Shown: positions 1 through 7,000 of the stretch, piece by piece
How positions within the stretch are numbered: the stretch's first letter is position 1
Layout of the letters: each line of letters opens with the position of its first letter
From: an uncultured Paracoccaceae bacterium
GTDB taxonomy: Bacteria > Pseudomonadota > Alphaproteobacteria > Rhodobacterales > Rhodobacteraceae
Direction: 5' to 3'
Assembly: GCA_938038825.1 (NCBI GenBank)
Contig: CALHST010000313.1
Location: 1-9,653, forward strand
Length of the DNA: 9,653 bases
The notes under the pieces: model-generated
Told to the model about the DNA's origin: nothing
Database searches by the model: none
The model's input: the letters and a program-made list of their open reading frames with translations, nothing else
Position numbers and translations under genes: made by a program

Positions 1-290
1 CCAAGATCGGTCAGTCGGTACTGACGGTCGGTTACGTCGAACAGCGGTCCATTTTTCATCTCCTCCAAAAGGGAAATGTGGCGACGCACAGTTTGGCGCG
101 TACTGCCAAGGTCTTTGACCGCATGGCTCAGGTTCAGCGTTTCGGCAAGCGTTGTAAACGACCGAAGCATCTCAAAAAGCAGCGGGTAATACCGCGGGTT
201 CGCTTCAATATTAACTGATCCACCATCCAATTTTTGTGGCCCTCCGGATCCAATGGTGCGTTTATCATCCATCAGTGGTACATTTATCAT
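1..290 (-). CDS. LysR-like HTH transcriptional regulator, N-terminal part (cut by window edge)
   Basis: Reading the minus strand, an open frame runs from near 308 off the left edge with no stop. Two in-frame ATG codons are present, at 290-288 and 272-270, giving about 96 or 90 visible residues. The visible protein has a polar N-terminus and then a winged-helix segment: a helix around PLLFEMLRSFTTLAETLNLS, a recognition helix around GSTRQTVRRHISLLEE, and a wing ending in LFDVTDRQYRLTDLG. This order resembles the LysR DNA-binding domain, but the effector domain lies outside the window, so the family is inferred. The gene is divergent from the XRE regulator at 417, so the two may share a control region. 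The start is ambiguous. The only fair Shine-Dalgarno, GAGG at 307-304, is spaced best for a third, out-of-frame ATG at 294, and a 22-bp duplication covers the start region. The ATG at 272 has no Shine-Dalgarno of its own. Confidence 0.72.
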   Translation of the reverse strand, partial: MINVPLMDDKRTIGSGGPQKLDGGSVNIEANPRYYPLLFEMLRSFTTLAETLNLSHAVKDLGSTRQTVRRHISLLEEMKNGPLFDVTDRQYRLTDL

Positions 291-294
291 CCAT
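261..294 (-). repeat. Diverged 22-bp tandem duplication over a start codon
   Basis: On the minus strand, ATGGATGATAAA begins at 294 and again at 272, exactly 22 bp apart. The match continues after the 12 identical bases (tGtACCAcTG against cGcACCAtTG), and the differences there are C/T transitions. The unit length is not a multiple of three, so the two first ATGs are in different frames. The ATG at 294 opens a 9-codon reading frame (MDDKCTTDG) that stops at 267-265, just inside the frame starting at 272. Confidence 0.75.
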
Positions 295-416
295 ATCTGT
301 ATGCCTCGTCAACCGTATATGGACTATTTGTGGTTGAAAAATGGTGAAACTTAACAAATTGAATGAAATTGCCATTTTAGCGAGATTGCCTTTAGTTCAA
401 CCAGAGGTACCTTGTT
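273..416. promoter_or_regulatory. Divergent control region between LysR-like and XRE regulators
   Basis: This AT-rich gap separates two divergently transcribed regulator genes and must hold both promoters. A direct repeat lies just upstream of the XRE gene: ATTGCC at 368-373 followed by ATTTTAG, and ATTGCC at 385-390 followed by TTTAG, with a 17-bp period. A possible minus-strand -10 (TATACG, about 318-313) precedes the LysR-like gene. No convincing -35/-10 pair could be assigned by eye in either direction. The XRE ribosome binding site is AGAGG at 403-407. Confidence 0.4.
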
Positions 417-779
417 ATGTCGCATCCTGTTGATGTCCACGTAGGCAAAAAAATTAAACAAATGAGAGCGTTGCGCCGCTTGTCTCAAACAGATGTCGCG
501 CAAAAACTGAACCTGTCTTTTCAGCAGATTCAGAAATACGAAATCGGGTCAAACCGCGTTGCGGCGAGCCGGTTGTATGAATTGTCAAAGATTTTCGGTG
601 TTCCAACATCTTATTTCTTCGAGGGTCTCCCCGATGATAATGCTGCCAATACAAACAAAGACTTAAGCTTCCAAATTTTGGACGCAGTCTCAGCGATCAA
701 AGATGATGGTGTTCGGTCCAGAATTGTGACGTTTATTGAAGACGTTGCAGGCGTTACAGTCGACCGTAAAGCATCCTAA
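417..779 (+). CDS. Small XRE-family helix-turn-helix regulator
   Basis: The 120-residue protein has a Cro/C1-type helix-turn-helix (HTH_3) over about residues 9-65. Visible parts are the first helix VGKKIKQMRALRRLSQTDVA, the recognition helix LSFQQIQKYEIGSNRV, and the closing helix ASRLYELSKIFGVPTSYFFEG. The remaining 50 residues are a short, partly charged tail with no recognisable ligand domain, which is typical of this compact regulator type in alphaproteobacteria. The start ATG has AGAGG at 403-407, nine bases upstream. The gene is divergent from the LysR-like gene and ends three bases before the stop codon of the convergent permease gene. The targets cannot be deduced. The family assignment is firm; the physiological role is unknown. 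Confidence 0.9.
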   Translation: MSHPVDVHVGKKIKQMRALRRLSQTDVAQKLNLSFQQIQKYEIGSNRVAASRLYELSKIFGVPTSYFFEGLPDDNAANTNKDLSFQILDAVSAIKDDGVRSRIVTFIEDVAGVTVDRKAS

Positions 780-782
780 CGA

Positions 783-1550
783 TTACAAAAATACGCCGCG
801 CCTGACAAGGTTGAGTCCCCCAATGAGGAGAACAATCAATGTGGCGCGGCGAAAACTTTTTTGATCAATGCGATCCTGAATCGCAGTGCCAAAATACATT
901 CCGACAATTGCCGGCAGAATCAAAGCAGCGGAAAACGCGCTTGTCGCCCATGTCAAAACACCGGACGTCACGTGGGCAAAAACCAGCAGCAAAGCGCCGG
1001 ACAAAAAGATAACACCTTGTATCTGAATTTGCAGAACTTTGGGCGTGTTAAGCGCCGTTAAATAAGCCACTGTCGGCGGCCCCCAAACACCAACCAACCC
1101 GCCAATCAGCCCCGTTAACGCGCCAAATGTGGTATCCGTACGTCGAGATTGCGCCATTGGCTTCGGCGCGCACCCCATCAATTGTGTGATGACATAAAGA
1201 ACCACGGGAACACCAACGATCAGCAAATAGACCCGTGCGGGTAAAAAAGGGACAAGTTGAGCCCCAAGAATCAGGCTGACAGCCCCCACGGCCAAAAAAT
1301 GTCGAAATTTTTGGACAGATTGGATCGCAGAACCCGTCCCAGAACGAAAGGCCTGCATAATATTTGTCGCAACCGTCGGCAGAATCAGCCCAGCCAATGC
1401 AAGCTCTGGCGCGATGAACGAGCCCAAACCAGACACAATGACCATGGGCAAGGCGAATCCGACTATGCCTTTTACCAAACCTGCACAAAATGCGATGATA
1501 AGTGCAGCAGCCCAAAGCTCAGCAGGTAAAAGGCCGGTAAATGCGTCCAT
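783..1550 (-). CDS. TauE/SafE-family membrane permease (sulfite exporter-like)
   Basis: The 255-residue protein is strongly hydrophobic, with about eight likely membrane segments. It carries the two internally related signatures of the TauE/SafE (DUF81) family: FCAGLVKGIVGFALP at about residues 21-35, and GLIGGLVGVWGPPTVAYL at about 147-164. The length is close to the usual 240-270. Known members move sulfite, sulfoacetate or other organosulfur anions, but the substrate cannot be read from the sequence, and no sulfur-metabolism genes are adjacent. The ATG at 1550 was chosen because the protein then begins directly before the first family segment (MDAFTGLLPAELWAAALIIA). An upstream in-frame ATG at 1700 would add 50 residues and overlap the divergent dehydrogenase start. 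There is no good Shine-Dalgarno before 1550, so the start is uncertain. The gene converges on the XRE gene and diverges from the dehydrogenase. Confidence 0.85.
   Translation of the reverse strand: MDAFTGLLPAELWAAALIIAFCAGLVKGIVGFALPMVIVSGLGSFIAPELALAGLILPTVATNIMQAFRSGTGSAIQSVQKFRHFLAVGAVSLILGAQLVPFLPARVYLLIVGVPVVLYVITQLMGCAPKPMAQSRRTDTTFGALTGLIGGLVGVWGPPTVAYLTALNTPKVLQIQIQGVIFLSGALLLVFAHVTSGVLTWATSAFSAALILPAIVGMYFGTAIQDRIDQKSFRRATLIVLLIGGLNLVRRGVFL
794..862 (+). terminator. Possible terminator of the XRE gene inside the permease 3' end
   Basis: A perfect 9-bp GC-rich inverted repeat pairs CGCCGCGCC at 794-802 with GGCGCGGCG at 843-851. The second arm is followed by AAAACTTTTTT, so on the plus strand it resembles an intrinsic terminator for the XRE gene ending at 779. 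The 40-nt loop is long for a terminator. The element lies within the last codons of the convergent TauE-like gene, so the repeat could be a coding coincidence. Confidence 0.35.
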
Positions 1551-1698
1551 GACAGCGATGTAACACACTAGAAAAATTGCTGCAGCGCAAAATTTCTGGA
1601 CGAAACAATAAAACAAATTACTTATTCTTAACGCAAATAAGTTGCGCTGCAGTTGCGAAGTGATTAATCCGTTCAGGACAGTTTCAGGAGTACGCACC
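1551..1698. promoter_or_regulatory. Divergent control region between TauE-like and dehydrogenase genes, with nested dyads
   Basis: This 148-bp gap holds several overlapping inverted repeats. A perfect 11-bp pair is CTGCAGCGCAA at 1580-1590 and TTGCGCTGCAG at 1642-1652. ACTTATT at 1620-1626 pairs with AATAAGT at 1636-1642. CGCAA at 1632-1636 pairs with TTGCG at 1642-1646. TTGCG repeats directly at 1642 and 1653, 11 bp apart. Spacing of half-sites by whole helical turns suggests operators for a dimeric regulator. None of the sites matches a regulator motif I can name with confidence. Confidence 0.5.
1685..1690 (+). promoter_or_regulatory. Ribosome binding site fixing the dehydrogenase start
   Basis: CAGGAG lies eight bases before the ATG at 1699. 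It decides in favour of that start over an in-frame ATG at 1642, which has no comparable site. Confidence 0.8.
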
Positions 1699-3387
1699 AT
1701 GCCACATGATGGTCAGGACCTTATAGTTGAACAAAGCGTCGTTTTGCCGGATCTGCTGGCAACAACGGCTGCAACGATTGCGCCCGTTCAAGAGATTACT
1801 CAAACGGCAAAGGCGCGGGTGACAGCTTTGGTGACCCGAGATGGTCGCGTCTCTGCCGGTTTGATCGAAGAAAACCAAACGGCGGCACATGGTTTGGCCT
1901 GGCTGGCAACGTATTGTGAAAGCCTAGTGCAGATGCAGAAATGGGCAGAAGCGCTGCATGCGGATGGCAAGTTCAGCGAATTGGAACAATTAATCCATCA
2001 GATCGCCTTTGGGGAATACCTTTGGCAGATCTATGGCGGCATCCAGATGAACCAAGGGGAAATCGTACGCCTGCAAGATTTGGGTCTCAGCCAAGATGAC
2101 CAGCGCGGCTTAATGCATCCCTCGGTTATGGCACTGACCCAAGGCGGGAATACACAAGCCGCCCGGATGCGCCTGGTCGATTTGATGCAAGAGCAAGCCG
2201 CCAATATCACGGTTGGGGCAAGTGGTCTTGACGATGAACTTGAAATGATCCGAGAACAGTTCCGCCGCTATGCCGTCGAAAAGGTAGAACCCTTTGCCCA
2301 TGACTGGCATCTTCAGGATCAATTGATCCCGATCGAGATTATCGACGAGCTTGCAGAAATGGGTGTCTTTGGTCTGACCATCCCCGAAGAATACGGCGGA
2401 TTCGGGTTGTCTAAGGCGTCTATGTGCGTGGTCTCCGAAGAGTTATCGCGCGGGTATATCGGTGTTGGTTCCCTTGGAACACGCTCTGAAATCGCGGCTG
2501 AGTTAATCATTGCCGGTGGTACCGACGCGCAAAAGGAAAACTGGCTGCCTAAATTGGCATCTGCGGAAATCTTGCCCACGGCTGTCTTTACAGAACCCAA
2601 TACCGGATCTGATCTTGGATCCTTGCGTACGCGCGCGGTCAAAGACGACCATGGCGATTACAAAGTCACCGGGAACAAAACATGGATCACCCATGCCGCA
2701 CGGACACATGTGATGACCATGCTGGCGCGGACTGATCCAAACACAACTGATTACAAAGGCCTGTCTATGTTCCTTGCGGAAAAGACACCGGGCACTGACG
2801 AAAACCCCTTCCCCACCGATGGCATGACAGGCGGTGAAATCGAAGTGTTGGGTTATCGCGGGATGAAGGAATACGAACTGGCTTTCGATAACTTCCACGT
2901 CAAAGGCGAAAACCTTTTGGGCGGCGAGGAAGGCAAAGGGTTCAAACAGCTGATGGAAACCTTTGAATCTGCACGTATCCAAACAGCAGCCCGCGCAATT
3001 GGTGTGGCGCAATCGGCTTTGGATATTTCGATGCAATACGCCCAAGACCGTAAACAGTTTGGCAAGTCCTTGATCAACTTCCCTCGCGTCGCCAGTAAAC
3101 TGGCAATGATGGCAGTTGAAATCATGGTGGCGCGCCAGCTCACCTATTTCTCGGCAGTGGAAAAGGATGCTGGCCGTCGTTGCGACCTAGAGGCTGGCAT
3201 GGCCAAATTGTTGGGCGCGCGGGTGGCTTGGGCTGCGGCTGACAATGGCTTGCAAATCCATGGCGGCAACGGGTTTGCGCTGGAATACAAAATCTCGCGG
3301 GTATTGTGCGACGCCCGGATCCTGAACATCTTTGAGGGAGCCGCCGAAATTCAGGCACAGGTCATTGCCCGCCGCCTGATGGCGTAA
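1699..3387 (+). CDS. mcd: Acyl-CoA dehydrogenase, probably (2S)-methylsuccinyl-CoA dehydrogenase of the ethylmalonyl-CoA pathway
   Basis: The 562-residue FAD enzyme is predicted to oxidise (2S)-methylsuccinyl-CoA to mesaconyl-CoA in the cytoplasm, a step of acetyl-CoA assimilation by the ethylmalonyl-CoA pathway. Residues from about 178 on form a standard acyl-CoA dehydrogenase: N-terminal helical domain (DDELEMIREQFRRYAVEKVEPFA), the flavin/substrate signature TEPNTGSDL at 298-306, the segment RKQFGKSL at 451-458, and QIHGGNGF at 519-526. The likely catalytic base is Glu546 in NIFEGAAEIQAQ. Ordinary members are about 380-400 residues. The extra N-terminal domain of about 170 residues and the IFEGAAEIQAQVIARRL ending are what I associate with Mcd. 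Other long acyl-CoA dehydrogenases remain possible. The gene stands alone on the plus strand, followed by a strong terminator. None of the partner genes (ccr, ecm, mch) is in the window. Confidence 0.8.
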   Translation: MPHDGQDLIVEQSVVLPDLLATTAATIAPVQEITQTAKARVTALVTRDGRVSAGLIEENQTAAHGLAWLATYCESLVQMQKWAEALHADGKFSELEQLIHQIAFGEYLWQIYGGIQMNQGEIVRLQDLGLSQDDQRGLMHPSVMALTQGGNTQAARMRLVDLMQEQAANITVGASGLDDELEMIREQFRRYAVEKVEPFAHDWHLQDQLIPIEIIDELAEMGVFGLTIPEEYGGFGLSKASMCVVSEELSRGYIGVGSLGTRSEIAAELIIAGGTDAQKENWLPKLASAEILPTAVFTEPNTGSDLGSLRTRAVKDDHGDYKVTGNKTWITHAARTHVMTMLARTDPNTTDYKGLSMFLAEKTPGTDENPFPTDGMTGGEIEVLGYRGMKEYELAFDNFHVKGENLLGGEEGKGFKQLMETFESARIQTAARAIGVAQSALDISMQYAQDRKQFGKSLINFPRVASKLAMMAVEIMVARQLTYFSAVEKDAGRRCDLEAGMAKLLGARVAWAAADNGLQIHGGNGFALEYKISRVLCDARILNIFEGAAEIQAQVIARRLMA

Positions 3388-3407
3388 CATCCTGCGAAAA
3401 AGCAAGA

Positions 3408-3442
3408 AAATAGCCCGCATCCGACAAAATCGCGGGCTATTT
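3408..3442. terminator. Bidirectional intrinsic terminator between convergent genes
   Basis: AAATAGCCCGC at 3408-3418 and GCGGGCTATTT at 3432-3442 form a perfect 11-bp stem with a 13-nt loop. The A-run before and the T-run after the GC core let it work on both strands. It sits about 20 bp from the stop of the dehydrogenase gene (3387) and about 20 bp from the stop of the VPLPA-CTERM gene (3462). Confidence 0.85.
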
Positions 3443-3461
3443 CATGGCCAATGCAGATTGG

Positions 3462-3971
3462 TTAGTGCCTTTGAAGACGCCGAAGACCCGCAAAACCACC
3501 CAGCCCGACAAGTAACAACACAGCACTTGCAGGCAGTGGGACTGGCGCAACGGTTATGTCCACCGAAACGGCGAAAACATCCGGGTCCAGCGGATCAGGT
3601 TCAAATGTAAACAGCGCAAACGCCAAACCATCAAACAAGGCGGCATCAGCACCACCCAGATCACCAAACACAACTTGAACAGTACCGGCAGTCTCGTTCA
3701 GAACCAGATCAAGAACAGAGCCGCTTTCCAGTAAAACAGTGCCATCGTCCAGATTGCTGACCAGCAAATCCCCCAGTCCCGAGTCCAAATCACCCGAGGC
3801 AGAGACATCAATCATATCAGAGTCTTCGTCCAAAAATTCGGCAATGGGATCATCAAAAAATCCAACACCCGTGGCGGAATATATAGGCATGGTTGCCGCT
3901 TGGGCAGCCACACCAAACATCAGGAACGTCAGCGACAAACAGAAGGTTTTTACAAAATTCATGGCAGGCAT
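3462..3971 (-). CDS. VPLPA-CTERM sorting-domain exported protein
   Basis: The 169-residue protein has both ends of an exosortase substrate. The N-terminus is a signal peptide (MNFVKTF, hydrophobic core CLSLTFLMFGVA, cleavage likely after AAQA near residue 25). The C-terminus has VPLPA at 144-148, a hydrophobic stretch AVLLLVGLGGFAGL, and a basic tail RRLQRH. This is the VPLPA-CTERM variant of the PEP-CTERM signal, which directs export across the inner membrane, then processing and anchoring or release by an exosortase. The roughly 115-residue middle is acidic, with many Asp and Ser, no cysteine, and no domain I recognise, so the function is unknown. Initiation could be at 3971 or at the ATG at 3962; the signal peptide is intact either way, and GAAAG lies just upstream of the first. 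The gene is on the same strand as, and 58 bp downstream of, the nuclease. No exosortase is in the window. Confidence 0.85.
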   Translation of the reverse strand: MPAMNFVKTFCLSLTFLMFGVAAQAATMPIYSATGVGFFDDPIAEFLDEDSDMIDVSASGDLDSGLGDLLVSNLDDGTVLLESGSVLDLVLNETAGTVQVVFGDLGGADAALFDGLAFALFTFEPDPLDPDVFAVSVDITVAPVPLPASAVLLLVGLGGFAGLRRLQRH

Positions 3972-3994
3972 CTTTCATTGTTAAAGGGTACAAA

Positions 3995-4020
3995 CGGGGC
4001 GCCCTGCCCCGCATTTTTTT
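3995..4020. terminator. GC-rich hairpin with T-run between nuclease and VPLPA-CTERM genes
   Basis: CGGGGC at 3995-4000 and GCCCCG at 4006-4011 form a 6-bp stem with a 5-nt loop, followed by CATTTTTTT at 4012-4020. On the plus strand this looks like an intrinsic terminator. On the minus strand, the direction of both flanking genes, the hairpin is followed only by TTTG. It would therefore be a weak terminator or attenuator between the nuclease gene (ending at 4030) and the VPLPA-CTERM gene. Confidence 0.5.
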
Positions 4021-4029
4021 GTGCGAGGG

Positions 4030-7000
4030 TTAAGTGAATTCAAAGCCGTCATTGATGATCATGACGCTTTCAAAGTCGCTGACATTGCGCAGAATGATGG
4101 AATCGCGATCTTCACTCAGCGTTAAGCGCAGCGAATTTCCAAGACTGCGGGCGGATGCAACAGATGCGCCATCAAGATCAAGAAAGTCGATCTCGGTATC
4201 GAAATCGAGAATACGCAAACCATCACGGCGGTCTTCCGTATCGGTGAACACAAAGATGTCCGCACCACCGCCACCGGTCATAACATCCAGCCGTCCGCCG
4301 CCCGAGATAAGAATATCATTCCCACCTGTGCCCGCCAATCGATCATTCCCGTCCGTGCCAGAGATAATAAGTGGCGGGGCGTCATTTTCCAAATCAAGAC
4401 CAATCACCAGCGGATCGTGATCTGAGGCGCGTCCGGGATTGAGTCCATCGAACAGCTCTTGATCCGTTGGACGCAGGATATTGGGGAACGTAAACGTATC
4501 ATCCAAGTTATAGTCAAAGATCACCGGCGTGTCCGAATTGATATGCCACGTATCCGCGCCCGTCACTTGGTTCAGCAGACTTTCATTGGCCAATCCGTAA
4601 TCCAGTGTTCCGATTTGCGTACTAAAGCGGAAGGAATATGCCTCGTCCCCTTCGAAATTGCGTGCAAGATCCGTATATCCGGCGTCCTCCAACGTGGTGA
4701 TCGGTGTCTCGCGCGCATAAGAGTTAAGGTCCCCCAATATCAACACATCATCATCACCTGAATTGGTCGGATCGGTTTCCAACCATTCACTCAAAACCCG
4801 CGCGGCTTCTGTTCTGGTGGCATTATTGTTGCCCGCACCGTCGCCTTGGTCTTCGTCGGCCTCTGCCCCGGTCAGTGACCCTTTGGACTTGAAGTGATTG
4901 ACAGACGCCGTGAAAATGCCGCCGCTGTCTTTGTCTTCAAAGGTTTGCGCCAACGCCGCCCGGTTAAACGACGCATCCGACGACCCAGCTCCCAATGGGT
5001 TCAAGAATTCGGGTGTGTCCAGAATGGCCGCATCACCCACCAAGTTGGTTGTGAAGGTGTCATAGATGAACCCAACCGCAATCGCGTCATCGCCGACAAA
5101 TTCAATGCCGGGATCCACGTAATCCCAGCGCACTTCCCCAACCCGTACATTGATCGCGTCAACCAATGTCATGATGGCAAAGCTGTCGCCCGCAAAGTCG
5201 TTCTCAAGCTCGATCAAACCGACCACATCGGCATCAAGTCCAACAATCGCCGTGACCAGCTTATCCGTTTGGCGCGCCAACTCTTCCGGACTGTCTGCCC
5301 CACGAGGCTGCGCCCCGATATCCGTGGTCCCCTCGACGGTCGTAAAGAAGTTCAGCACATTCAATGTCGCGACTTTGTAATCACTGCCAACATCCAACGG
5401 CGCTAAAGGCTCGGGGTTTGTGTCTTCATCCAAATCGAAATCCACGCCACCCGGCAGGCGCAAGCTGAACTCACCAAACGTGAAATCCACAATCGCTGTT
5501 AGATCAGTTGTGGATTGCCCCATGCGGATGGTATTGTCGCCGCCCAACAATGCACCATCCGGTGCTGTGATTGGGTCAAAGTCGCCCCGTCGCCCATCAG
5601 TCCCATTGTCAATTGTGATCAACCGGTTTTGCGTTTCCGCCTGATAGGCCGAATTGCCCGCCACATCCGGTGCGTTCAATTGCGTGAACTGATACACGGG
5701 CCCATCTGTGGACAAGGTCGCGGTCCCAAAGTCTTCGTAGTCGAAGCTTTCGGTAAACGTCAGCGCCTCTGTCACTGTCACCAACATGCTTTCAATGGCT
5801 TCGCGGCCATCAAGATCCGGTAACGTGATACCAACGGCCAGAGACAATGGATCCACTGCCTCGGCCTCTTCGACGCGCACGTCTGTCACGTCAATCGTGG
5901 TTTTTCCAAACCGCTCAACAACAGTGCCCAAAACGCGGACTTTGTCCCCTGCGTTCACGTCAAGAGCGGTGTCTCCGTCGCCTTCAAACGCAAAGATGCC
6001 TTCAGATGTCAGGGCGTTCTCATCTTGATCCTCGGTTTCTTCCATCAGGAAAAACCCACCAATGCTGCGAAAGTCATCCGCGTCACCGTTCTGGAAATCC
6101 CCAGATACGATGCCTTCCACAACAACTGTTTGCCCAACCAAAAGCGCAGTGTCCTGCGTGCCTTGGATGTCCGAAATCAATGTGGGGTCATCATCTATTG
6201 TACCATCACCCGGTTCAGGTTCAGGCGTGACATCGCTGTTGTCGCCCACACGGACGTTGTCCACCACAAGAGGCTCAAAACTTGCGTCTGACGTCAATTC
6301 GATCTGCAAATCCAAAACGGCACCATCTGGAAGATCAAATGTGAAATCTTGCAACGTGGTTGTTAGAACAGCGCCGTCCCCAATGCCGTCTCCGTCTGTA
6401 TCCAGCGCAAGGTTACCGCCACCGGCCACAGGGGCAAAACGGCCAATTTCCACGGCGTCGCCGTCGTCCAATGTGGCCAAAATCCTGATGCCGTCGTCAC
6501 CTTCGTAATTCTGAAACTGTTCACTATCCAATGCGCCCAAAGACACCGTCAAAGTGGGCGCTTCAAAGCCGCCCAATGCAATATCTGGGATCGAAATTGC
6601 CGTGGTCGCAGGCCCGCCATCGCCATCATTGTCCTGCGCGAAGATTGCAAAGTTTCCGTCGAACCCCTGCAAGAAATCATCGCGCGCGCCGTTTCCTGTG
6701 TCTGGCACAGAAAAACGGCCAAAAAAGTCAAACCCACCGTCATCAAACGCTGTCGTCAGCGTATAGGACGTGCCTGGATCGTCTTCGAAATTTTCAACAA
6801 ACAGCTCAGAACTCACAGGCATGTCGCCGGTTTCCGCAGCGCTCAAAACAACGTTGTCGATGCCAAATTCATCGCGTGAACCGCTGCCGTTTTCGTCATT
6901 CCCCGTCCAGCGAAACTGCAAGGTTGTGTCCGCAGCCAGATCCGGCAAGTCAACCGTCACAGACTGCGTGACCAACCCCAACGCATCAGCGGCCGTGTCG

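Noticed and set aside
1642..1698. Upstream in-frame ATG that would add 19 residues to the dehydrogenase
   Set aside because: It has no ribosome binding site and lies inside the dyad-rich control region, whereas CAGGAG is ideally spaced before 1699.
1551..1700. Upstream in-frame ATG at 1700 that would extend the TauE-like protein by 50 residues
   Set aside because: It would overlap the divergent dehydrogenase start, and the family's first membrane segment begins just after the ATG at 1550.
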